Position numbers and translations under genes: made by a program | The notes under the pieces: generated by a model | The model's input: the letters and a program-made list of their open reading frames with translations, nothing else | Database searches by the model: none | Told to the model about the DNA's origin: nothing | DNA from: an uncultured bacterium | Lineage (GTDB): Bacteria > Fidelibacterota > Marinisomatia > Marinisomatales > UBA1611 | DNA length: 5,995 nucleotides | NCBI GenBank assembly: GCA_938092125.1 | Contig: CALKMQ010000171.1 | Span: forward strand, 1 to 5,995 | Reading direction: 5' to 3' | Shown: positions 1 through 5,395 of the stretch, in pieces | How positions within the stretch are numbered: the first letter of the stretch is position 1 | Layout of the letters: every line of letters starts with the position of its first letter

Positions 1-249
1 TCTCAGGCCTGGGTTATCTGCGAAAAAAGAGATAAAAACTATTTCTTTAAATGCGATTCAGATGCGTTAATTGTGAAAGGACTTCTCGCTCTGCTGTGTA
101 AGATATATAGTGGGCACGAGTCAAAAGAAATCCAAGCTGTAGACCATGCAGACATATTAGCAACTGTTGGACTATCTGGCCTTATTAGTATTCAAAGAAC
201 GAATGGGTTTGCTAGCGCCGTAATTAAAATACATGAAATGAGTACATGA
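1..249 (+). CDS. sufE: SufE sulfur-acceptor protein, C-terminal part (5' end cut by window)
   Basis: SufE takes persulfide sulfur from the cysteine desulfurase SufS and passes it to the SufBCD scaffold in the cytoplasm. Frame 1 is open from the first base to TGA at 247-249, giving 82 residues. The first residues, SQAWV, correspond to the end of the family's GCxSxVW active-site motif, so the sulfur-accepting cysteine should lie just two residues beyond the window edge; this is inferred, not seen. Visible family blocks are DSDALIVKGLLALL (residues 19-32) and the C-terminal QRTNG (65-69, the SxxRxNG element). Full-length SufE is about 140 residues, so roughly 55-60 N-terminal residues are missing. 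The stop overlaps the sufT start as ATGA. The position beside sufT and sufS supports the call. The related CsdE is possible by sequence, but the context favours SufE. Confidence 0.93.
   Translation, partial: SQAWVICEKRDKNYFFKCDSDALIVKGLLALLCKIYSGHESKEIQAVDHADILATVGLSGLISIQRTNGFASAVIKIHEMST
246..249 (+). promoter_or_regulatory. ATGA stop/start overlap coupling sufE to sufT
   Basis: The sufT ATG (246-248) overlaps the sufE TGA (247-249) by the classic ATGA arrangement. No Shine-Dalgarno-like purine run precedes the ATG within about 15 bases, so translation of sufT probably relies on ribosomes terminating on sufE (translational coupling). The overlap is seen directly; the coupling is inferred. 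Confidence 0.75.
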
Positions 250-788
250 ATAACACTGAACAACGAATTAGGCTTTTAAGAGATGTAGAAGCAAACATGG
301 TCCCCTCTGGTGATAAAGTGACGCTTGTAGAAGGAAACATAGTCCAAATAACGCAATCTTTAGGTGGTAACCATACTGTTATAATTAATGGTAATATGGC
401 TCAAATAAGTGCGAAAAACTCAGATGCATTAGGATTGAAAATTGAGAAAGAAAATAATCCAAGTACCGATTCAGACTTTTCTGAAAAGCTGGTTTGGGAC
501 CAGTTAAAAACTTGCTATGACCCAGAAATACCAGTAAATATTGTTGAGTTAGGACTGATTTATGATTTGAGCATCAATGATGCTGAAAACGGCGATAAAA
601 ATGTTGTCATCATGATGACTTTAACTGCACCAGGCTGTGGAATGGGTCCTGTAATTGCTGATGAAGTTGATCGAAAAGTTAGTGCGCTAAATAATGTCGA
701 AAGCGTTAAGGTTGAATTGGTTTGGGAGCCACAGTGGAATCAAGGTATGATGTCCGAGGCCGCTCAACTCGAGCTTGGAATGTTTTAG
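246..788 (+). CDS. sufT: SufT, long-form DUF59/MIP18 Fe-S cluster assembly factor
   Basis: SufT is a cytoplasmic accessory factor for maturing iron-sulfur proteins, related to eukaryotic CIA protein MIP18; in bacteria it is thought to act after or beside the SUF scaffold. The 180-residue product matches the long form of the family. An N-terminal beta-rich part contains LGGNHTV (39-45) followed by NGN (48-50). A linker of about 60-78 leads to the DUF59 domain, with DPEIPVNIVELGLIYDL at 92-108 and TLTAPGCGMGP at 125-135. Cys131 is the conserved, functionally important cysteine of this family. The C-terminal tail has W160, EPQW (161-164) and MMSEAAQLELGMF (168-180), characteristic of long SufT proteins. 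The ATG at 246 is chosen for its ATGA overlap with sufE and the natural N-terminal length. Classical Bacteroidota usually carry a shorter DUF59 protein (recalled), which makes the long form informative. No key residue appears to be missing. Confidence 0.93.
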   Translation: MNNTEQRIRLLRDVEANMVPSGDKVTLVEGNIVQITQSLGGNHTVIINGNMAQISAKNSDALGLKIEKENNPSTDSDFSEKLVWDQLKTCYDPEIPVNIVELGLIYDLSINDAENGDKNVVIMMTLTAPGCGMGPVIADEVDRKVSALNNVESVKVELVWEPQWNQGMMSEAAQLELGMF

Positions 789-795
789 TTCTCAA

Positions 796-1992
796 ATGTC
801 TTTTATAGTAAATAAATCTGAATTCCCAATTTTTAATAATAGGGAGCTTACTTATCTAGACAGTGCATCAACATCACAAAAGCCGAAGGTTGTCTTAGAT
901 GCGATGAAAAATGTTTACGAAAACTCAAATGCAAACGTCCACAGAGCTCTTTATGATCTTGGTTCGGAATCTACAGAGCTGTACGAATCATCTAGAGAAT
1001 TAGTAGCAAAATTCATTAATGCTAATTCTTCAAAAGAAATAATTTTTACTAGCGGTGCAACCGCATCTATTAATCTTTTAGCCTATTCTATCGGATCTCA
1101 ATTAAAAGAGGGTGATGAGATATTAATTAGCCACATGGAACATCATGCTAATATTGTTCCCTGGCAACAACTCGTAAATAGAACTCGTGCAAGACTAAAA
1201 TACCTCCCTCTCACAGATAAAGGAGAAATAGACTTATCTAAAAGCAATGAACTTATTACTGCAAAAACAAAAATAGTCTCTATTACGCACATGTCAAATG
1301 TCTTAGGAACGATTAACCCAATAAAAAAAATTGCTAAGCTAGCGAAAATGGTAGGAGCAATTTTCATTGTTGACGGCGCGCAAAGCGTATCTCACATGCC
1401 GGTAAATGTCCAAGACTTAGAGTGCGATTTCTTAGCTTTTTCTGGTCACAAAATGTTAGGCCCCACAGGCGTTGGTGTTCTTTGGGGTAAATTTGAACTA
1501 CTTAATAACTTGGATCCTTTTATGAGCGGTGGAGAAATGATCGAAAAAGTCACGCTTGAGGAGTCGACTTGGAACGAAGTCCCCTATAAATTTGAAGCAG
1601 GAACACCAAATTATGTTCAAGCAATTGGACTTGGTGCTGCCGTAAAGTTTCTTTCCAAGATTGGTATGGAGAATGTGCATAATTATGAAAAAGAATTAAC
1701 CTCTTATGCAATTGAAAAACTTCAATCTATACCAAACTTAAATATTCATGGTTCGCCTAAAAATAGAGGTAGTGTCATCAGTTTTAATATTGAAAATATT
1801 CATCCTCAAGACCTCGCTCAATTTTTAAATGAAGATAATATTTGCATCCGAGTTGGACACCATTGCGCTCAACCTCTTCTAGAGACTCTTAATGAAACCT
1901 CAACTGCTCGAGCTAGCTTTTATATCTATAATGATTTTTCAGATGTTGATAAGTTAGTAGATTCCATTAAATCAACTATAAGCTACTTTTAA
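796..1992 (+). CDS. sufS: SufS group II cysteine desulfurase
   Basis: This PLP-dependent class V aminotransferase-fold enzyme converts L-cysteine to L-alanine and leaves a persulfide on its active-site cysteine for SufE. With the ATG at 796 the product has 398 residues, the usual SufS length. Visible motifs are YLDSAS (20-25), TSGAT (85-89), the MEHHAN segment whose His116 would stack on PLP, VDGAQS, SGHKM with PLP lysine Lys219, EAGTPN, and RVGHHCAQP with catalytic Cys357. Lys219, Cys357 and His116 all sit seven positions before their E. coli counterparts (226, 364, 123), supporting the start and an intact enzyme. The cysteine context is the SufE-dependent group II type, matching the adjacent sufE. 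A TTG at 775 would add seven residues and overlap sufT; ATG 796 is preferred because MSFIVNKSEFP lines up with known SufS N-termini. No good Shine-Dalgarno precedes either start. Confidence 0.96.
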   Translation: MSFIVNKSEFPIFNNRELTYLDSASTSQKPKVVLDAMKNVYENSNANVHRALYDLGSESTELYESSRELVAKFINANSSKEIIFTSGATASINLLAYSIGSQLKEGDEILISHMEHHANIVPWQQLVNRTRARLKYLPLTDKGEIDLSKSNELITAKTKIVSITHMSNVLGTINPIKKIAKLAKMVGAIFIVDGAQSVSHMPVNVQDLECDFLAFSGHKMLGPTGVGVLWGKFELLNNLDPFMSGGEMIEKVTLEESTWNEVPYKFEAGTPNYVQAIGLGAAVKFLSKIGMENVHNYEKELTSYAIEKLQSIPNLNIHGSPKNRGSVISFNIENIHPQDLAQFLNEDNICIRVGHHCAQPLLETLNETSTARASFYIYNDFSDVDKLVDSIKSTISYF

Positions 1993-1993
1993 T

Positions 1994-2242
1994 ATGGAAA
2001 CAATTTTATTAGATGATTTTTTAGACGATGGTATTATTAAAGAAAAATCTTTTAGAGAGAAAATCAGCTCAATGGACTTTAGCCTTTTTAATAAAAAAAA
2101 AGTAATTATAAAAGGCTGTGCAGGAGTACCTGTTCCTACTTGGGCTTATTTAATTATTGTGGCCAACCTTGCTCAAGTAGCCGATAAAATATATTTTGGC
2201 GAGCCACGCCATGCTGTGAAAATATTTAACAGAGATAAATAA
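1994..2242 (+). CDS. Half-length DUF2480-family protein in the suf locus
   Basis: This 82-residue acidic-to-basic cytoplasmic protein has no signal peptide or membrane helix. It is recognised as DUF2480-like from the order of elements: LLDDFLDDGIIKEKSFRE (5-22), an MDFSLFNKKKVIIKGC block (27-42), VPVPTWAYL (45-53) and YFGEPRHAVKIF (67-78). As recalled, Bacteroidota DUF2480 proteins are about 165 residues with two related halves. This one looks like a single unit, with an N-terminal part like the first half and a GEP-type ending like the second. The function is unknown; the family is commonly found near suf genes, suggesting a role in iron-sulfur assembly or in a client pathway (inference). 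Its only cysteine, Cys42, lies in KGC; the Cys usually following GEP is Arg here. It starts one base after the sufS stop. The three lysine codons at 2093-2101 form an A9 run. The family call is from memory of motifs. Confidence 0.75.
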   Translation: METILLDDFLDDGIIKEKSFREKISSMDFSLFNKKKVIIKGCAGVPVPTWAYLIIVANLAQVADKIYFGEPRHAVKIFNRDK

Positions 2243-2244
2243 TT

Positions 2245-2667
2245 ATGTCCGATCGAGTTAGTTGGAAAAGATATTTCATGAATATTGCTAAAGAGGTAGC
2301 TACCAGATCAACTTGTGAGCGTAAGAATGTTGGCGCTGTAATTGTCAGAGATAAAACTATTTTATCAACAGGATATAATGGCAGTATTAAAGGACTAAAA
2401 CATTGTGATGAGATTGGGCATGAAATGGTTGATGGCCACTGTATTAGGACTACCCATGCTGAGGCGAATGCAATTGTACAAGCCGCAAAAAATGGTGTTA
2501 GCATTAATAAGTCAGAAATATTTGTTACTGCTTCACCTTGCTATAATTGTTTTAAATTAATTGCAAACTCGGGTATTAAGACTATTTACTACGATGAATT
2601 TTATCGAGATGAAAGAATCATTAAATATTCAACTGAAGCAAATATAAAATTGATAGCCATGGATTAG
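2245..2667 (+). CDS. dCMP deaminase / ComEB-type zinc deaminase
   Basis: The likely reaction is zinc-dependent deamination of dCMP to dUMP, supplying dUMP for thymidylate synthesis in the cytoplasm. The 140-residue product spans the whole ComEB/dCMP-deaminase fold. Its N-terminal RVSWKRYFM leads into RSTC (21-24) and NVGAVIV, then the GYNGS loop (43-47). The first zinc motif is HAEANA with ligand His71 and proton shuttle Glu73. The second is PCYNC with ligands Cys99 and Cys102. Extra Cys/His residues at 53-54 and 65-66 match those in dCMP deaminases that bind a second zinc. The specific pattern GYNGS plus HC...DGHC distinguishes it from plain cytidine, guanine or tRNA-adenosine deaminases, though substrate cannot be proved from sequence. 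It starts two bases after the preceding stop, with only a weak AGAG ten bases upstream. Competence function, as implied by the name ComEB, is not supported by anything here. Confidence 0.9.
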   Translation: MSDRVSWKRYFMNIAKEVATRSTCERKNVGAVIVRDKTILSTGYNGSIKGLKHCDEIGHEMVDGHCIRTTHAEANAIVQAAKNGVSINKSEIFVTASPCYNCFKLIANSGIKTIYYDEFYRDERIIKYSTEANIKLIAMD

Positions 2668-2683
2668 TTCTTTAATTTTTTAA

Positions 2684-3523
2684 ATGCAGGTAGCCAAAAT
2701 TCAATATAATGATAAAAATGCTCCTGCTGCATTTACAAAATCTCTTAAGGACACCGGTTTTGGCCTTATTGTTGACCATCCCTTATCTCCAGAATTAATT
2801 AAAACCGTATACAAAGAATGGAAAGATTTCTTTAAATCAGAATTAAAACATACTTTTTTATTTGATCCTGTAAAACAAGATGGGTACTTCCCGCTAGGAA
2901 CTGAAAATGCCAAAGGATATAGCGCCAAAGATCATAAAGAATTTTTTCATTTTTATTTATGGGGCAGAGTTCCAGAATCTATTTCGCCTGCAACGAAAGA
3001 GTTATATGAAAGTCTCGTTGATATAACTTCTCTTCTTCTAGAATGGGTTGAGCTCAATACCCCGACTGAAATTCGTTCAAAATTTAGTGAGCCGCTAAAA
3101 GAGATGATTAAATATAGTAGTACAAACTTGCTAAGGATTATTCACTATCCACCATTTATTGGCCATGAAGATGCTCACTCTTTGCGGGCAGCAGCTCATG
3201 AAGATATAAACCTTATTACCTTGTTAGTTGCAGGAACAAAACCAGGACTCGAAGCTCAAGATAAAAATGGTAATTGGCATAAAATATCTACTGACCCTGG
3301 AACAATTATTGTAAATGTTGGAGATATGCTAAAAGAAGCTTCCGGTGGTTTCTACCCTTCTACTACACATCGAGTAGTAAACCCAACTTCAAAATCTGAT
3401 AATAGTAGTCGTTATTCTATGCCTTTATTTTTACATCCTAGAGATGATGTCCGATTATCCAAGCACTATACGGCAAAAACATATTTAAAAGAACGTTTAT
3501 TAGAAATTGGACTCAAAAGTTAA
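2684..3523 (+). CDS. 2-oxoglutarate/Fe(II)-dependent oxygenase, isopenicillin-N-synthase-like
   Basis: A 279-residue soluble enzyme of the 2OG/Fe(II) dioxygenase superfamily, closest in layout to the isopenicillin N synthase / flavonoid-oxygenase branch. The N-terminal section has GFGLIVDHPLS (25-35), like the GFF...HGI element that opens that branch. The double-stranded beta-helix core carries the iron triad: His172 and Asp174 in AHEDIN, and His229 in STTHRV. The 2OG carboxylate-binding Arg-x-Ser pair is Arg243/Ser245 in RYSMPLF. TDPGTIIVNVGDML (203-216) is the usual strand before the distal histidine. All catalytic residues are present, so it should be active. The substrate is unknown: amino-acid derivative, lipid or secondary-metabolite hydroxylation are all possible, and no biosynthetic cluster is visible. 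It follows the deaminase by 16 A/T-rich bases without a Shine-Dalgarno. The proximity to suf genes may reflect iron handling or merely operon packing. Confidence 0.9.
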   Translation: MQVAKIQYNDKNAPAAFTKSLKDTGFGLIVDHPLSPELIKTVYKEWKDFFKSELKHTFLFDPVKQDGYFPLGTENAKGYSAKDHKEFFHFYLWGRVPESISPATKELYESLVDITSLLLEWVELNTPTEIRSKFSEPLKEMIKYSSTNLLRIIHYPPFIGHEDAHSLRAAAHEDINLITLLVAGTKPGLEAQDKNGNWHKISTDPGTIIVNVGDMLKEASGGFYPSTTHRVVNPTSKSDNSSRYSMPLFLHPRDDVRLSKHYTAKTYLKERLLEIGLKS

Positions 3524-3549
3524 TTCTATTTGTCAGATAATTATTAATT

Positions 3550-5388
3550 ATGCATAACCCCGCACTAACAATAGGTCTTTCAATGGTCCTTGGCATGTTA
3601 GCCCAAGTGGGTTCAAAACACCTTCATTTACCTGGAATTGTATTACTATTGCTTTCTGGGATTTTATTTGGACCCGATGGCCTTAATTGGATTGATCCAG
3701 AATCAATAGGCCCAGGTTTACATATTCTCGTTGGCTTTGCTGTTGCAATCATTCTTTTTGAAGGGGGCATGAACCTACGGATTAGTCGAATCCTGAGAGA
3801 AAGAAATGCCATCAGGGGCTTAATTATTAAAGGGGCACTAGTTACTTTTGTCGGAGGAACTTTCATTACAATTGTAGTACTCGGTTGGGATTTTAGAACT
3901 TCAATATTATTTGGAACCTTAATTGTCGTGACTGGCCCTACAGTAATTACACCACTCTTAAAAAGAATTCGAGTTCATCATGGAGTAAGTACTATTCTTG
4001 AGGCAGAGGGCATTTTATTAGATGCAATTGGAGCAATTGTAGCAGTAGTCGCTCTCGAAATTGCTATAAGCCCATCGGGTTTATCTTTTGTGACTGGACT
4101 TTATCATATTATTTCCAGATTAGGTATTGGGGCAATTCTAGGAATATCAGGCGGTTTTCTTTTAACTATTATGTTCCGGTTTAGAGATTTGGTACCAGAT
4201 GGTCTAGAGAATGTTTTTATCTTGAGTTGGGTAATTGCTCTTTTTCAAATTTCTAATACGATTAGCCCTGAGAGCGGTATAGCAGCCGTTACTATTGCAG
4301 GAATGACGATTGGTAATTCCAAAACATACATTCAGCAAGACCTTCTAGAGTTTAAGGAACAACTTACTGTTTTAATGATAGGAATGCTTTTCATCCTTTT
4401 ATCAGCTGATGTTCGAATTGAACAAATCATCGAGCTTGGAGTACCAGGCTTAATCACAGTTGCTATGTTAATTTTTTTAATTAGACCTTTATCCGTTTTT
4501 ATTGGGACTGATAAAAGTGGCCTCGCTTTAAATCAAAAACTTTTATTATCTTGGATTGCTCCTCGGGGAATAGTTGCAGCAGCTGTCGCCTCTCTTTTTG
4601 TATATGAACTTGAAATACATGGCTATGATGGGACGCCTTTGAGGGCACTGGTATTTCTATTAATAATCGTAACTGTTCTGCTTGCTGGATTAACGGGTGG
4701 CTTTGTGGCTGGTAGACTTAACCTTAGAAGAAAAAGTCAGTCGGGATGGATCATTTTGGGCGCACATGAAATTGCGAGGTTATTATCAGGAATTCTAAAA
4801 AAAGCTGGAAATGATATAATCTGTATTGACGAAGATCCAAATGCGTGCTTAAAAGCAGAAAATGAAGGTCTGAAAGTTTTTTTTGGTAATGCGTTAGATG
4901 ATCGCACGCTTCAACGTGCTGAGCCAGACACTAGAAAAGGAATTATCGCCTTAAGCGGTAATGAAGAGGTCAATTATATATTTTCTCAACGAGCTAAGCA
5001 TTTGAGCAAAGAGATGTCTATCCTCATCGGAATAAAAGATTCGCATGAAGGCATTACACCTAAAATGATTGTTGATGCTGGAGGGAAAATTCCTTTTGGG
5101 CATTCAGCAGATATGGATTTTTGGTCTTCGCTTGTAAAGCAAAATTTGACATACCAAAAATCTTATGTATACAGGTCCGACAAAATTTTTGATTTATCAG
5201 ATGAAACGATAAAAGGTTTTTTGCTTCCGATGGTACTTAAACAAAAAAAATCACTTGAGCCAATTGACAATACAATGAAAATAAAAAGCGGAAATCAAAT
5301 TACTTTTTTGATTAATAAAAAGAATGAAGAAAAAGCGACTGATTGGTTAAAAGAGAACGGGTTTGAGAATGCTCCAAATAAAACTTAA
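3550..5388 (+). CDS. CPA-type cation:proton antiporter with C-terminal TrkA/RCK domain
   Basis: An inner-membrane exchanger, probably moving Na+ or K+ against H+. The 612 residues divide into a polytopic membrane part (about 5-390, a dozen or so hydrophobic segments) and a cytoplasmic nucleotide-binding part (about 398-600). Membrane landmarks of NhaP-like CPA1 antiporters are LPGIVLLLLSGILFGP (27-42), FEGGMNL (70-76), TGPTVITPLLKR (128-139), EGILLDAIGAI (153-163, with candidate transport acid Asp158) and APRGIVAAAVASL (337-349). The RCK_N/TrkA_N Rossmann region begins WIILGAHEIARLL (400-412), with the acidic strand end at Asp427 and FGNALDD at 445-451. The usual GxGxxG is degenerate. Residues 540-595 resemble a TrkA_C-like ending. 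An in-frame TAA at 3538-3540 fixes ATG 3550 as the first start. Ligand gating by NAD(H) or nucleotides is possible. Ion specificity cannot be read from sequence. Confidence 0.9.
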   Translation: MHNPALTIGLSMVLGMLAQVGSKHLHLPGIVLLLLSGILFGPDGLNWIDPESIGPGLHILVGFAVAIILFEGGMNLRISRILRERNAIRGLIIKGALVTFVGGTFITIVVLGWDFRTSILFGTLIVVTGPTVITPLLKRIRVHHGVSTILEAEGILLDAIGAIVAVVALEIAISPSGLSFVTGLYHIISRLGIGAILGISGGFLLTIMFRFRDLVPDGLENVFILSWVIALFQISNTISPESGIAAVTIAGMTIGNSKTYIQQDLLEFKEQLTVLMIGMLFILLSADVRIEQIIELGVPGLITVAMLIFLIRPLSVFIGTDKSGLALNQKLLLSWIAPRGIVAAAVASLFVYELEIHGYDGTPLRALVFLLIIVTVLLAGLTGGFVAGRLNLRRKSQSGWIILGAHEIARLLSGILKKAGNDIICIDEDPNACLKAENEGLKVFFGNALDDRTLQRAEPDTRKGIIALSGNEEVNYIFSQRAKHLSKEMSILIGIKDSHEGITPKMIVDAGGKIPFGHSADMDFWSSLVKQNLTYQKSYVYRSDKIFDLSDETIKGFLLPMVLKQKKSLEPIDNTMKIKSGNQITFLINKKNEEKATDWLKENGFENAPNKT

Positions 5389-5395
5389 AGCACTA
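5386..5395. other. Tail-to-tail gene junction with no dedicated terminator
   Basis: The antiporter TAA (5386-5388) and the - strand TAG (5393-5395) are separated by only AGCA. No inverted repeat followed by a T-run is visible on either strand within about 30 bases. Transcription from each side must end inside the opposing gene or by a Rho-type or other mechanism, so antisense overlap of the two 3' ends is likely. Confidence 0.6.

Larger units (their letters stand above)
1..5388 (+). other. Putative single transcription unit: sufE-sufT-sufS-DUF2480-deaminase-oxygenase-antiporter
   Basis: Seven genes run head to tail on the + strand with junctions of -4, 7, 1, 2, 16 and 26 bases. No intergenic gap has room for a full promoter or a hairpin terminator with T-run. 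The first four genes surely belong together by function. The deaminase is joined by a 2-base gap and is probably co-transcribed. The oxygenase and antiporter have wider A/T-rich gaps and could start internally. The promoter and probably sufBCD lie upstream of the window. The layout is seen; the co-transcription is inferred. Confidence 0.6.

Noticed and set aside
1143..1367. 74-residue - strand open frame inside sufS
   Set aside because: Lies wholly antisense to strongly conserved sufS sequence; the hydrophobic translation is an artefact of the opposing codons, with no start signal or family resemblance.
1498..1680. 60-residue - strand open frame inside sufS
   Set aside because: Antisense shadow of the conserved SufS region containing SGGEM and EAGTPN; no independent coding support.
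2226..2504. 92-residue - strand open frame over the deaminase gene
   Set aside because: Antisense to the deaminase including its zinc motif; no recognisable domain.
2647..2683. Possible terminator between deaminase and oxygenase (AAAATT ... AATTTTTT)
   Set aside because: The only pairing is a six-base A/T stem with a loop of over 20 bases; far too weak for an intrinsic terminator.
2701..2928. 75-residue - strand open frame over the oxygenase 5' part
   Set aside because: Antisense shadow; the + strand frame carries the complete oxygenase.
3548..3557. 10-base perfect palindrome TTATGCATAA over the antiporter start codon
   Set aside because: Short, made mainly of A/T and expected by chance in this composition; no second copy or flanking operator structure seen.
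3530..3558. Possible promoter (TTGTCA at 3530-3535) before the antiporter
   Set aside because: At 17-base spacing the -10 candidate CATAAC falls inside the coding start and matches poorly; the 26-base gap is too short for a convincing promoter.
3624..3866. 80-residue - strand open frame over the antiporter 5' part
   Set aside because: Antisense to conserved transmembrane segments; proline/arginine-rich translation typical of a reversed membrane gene.
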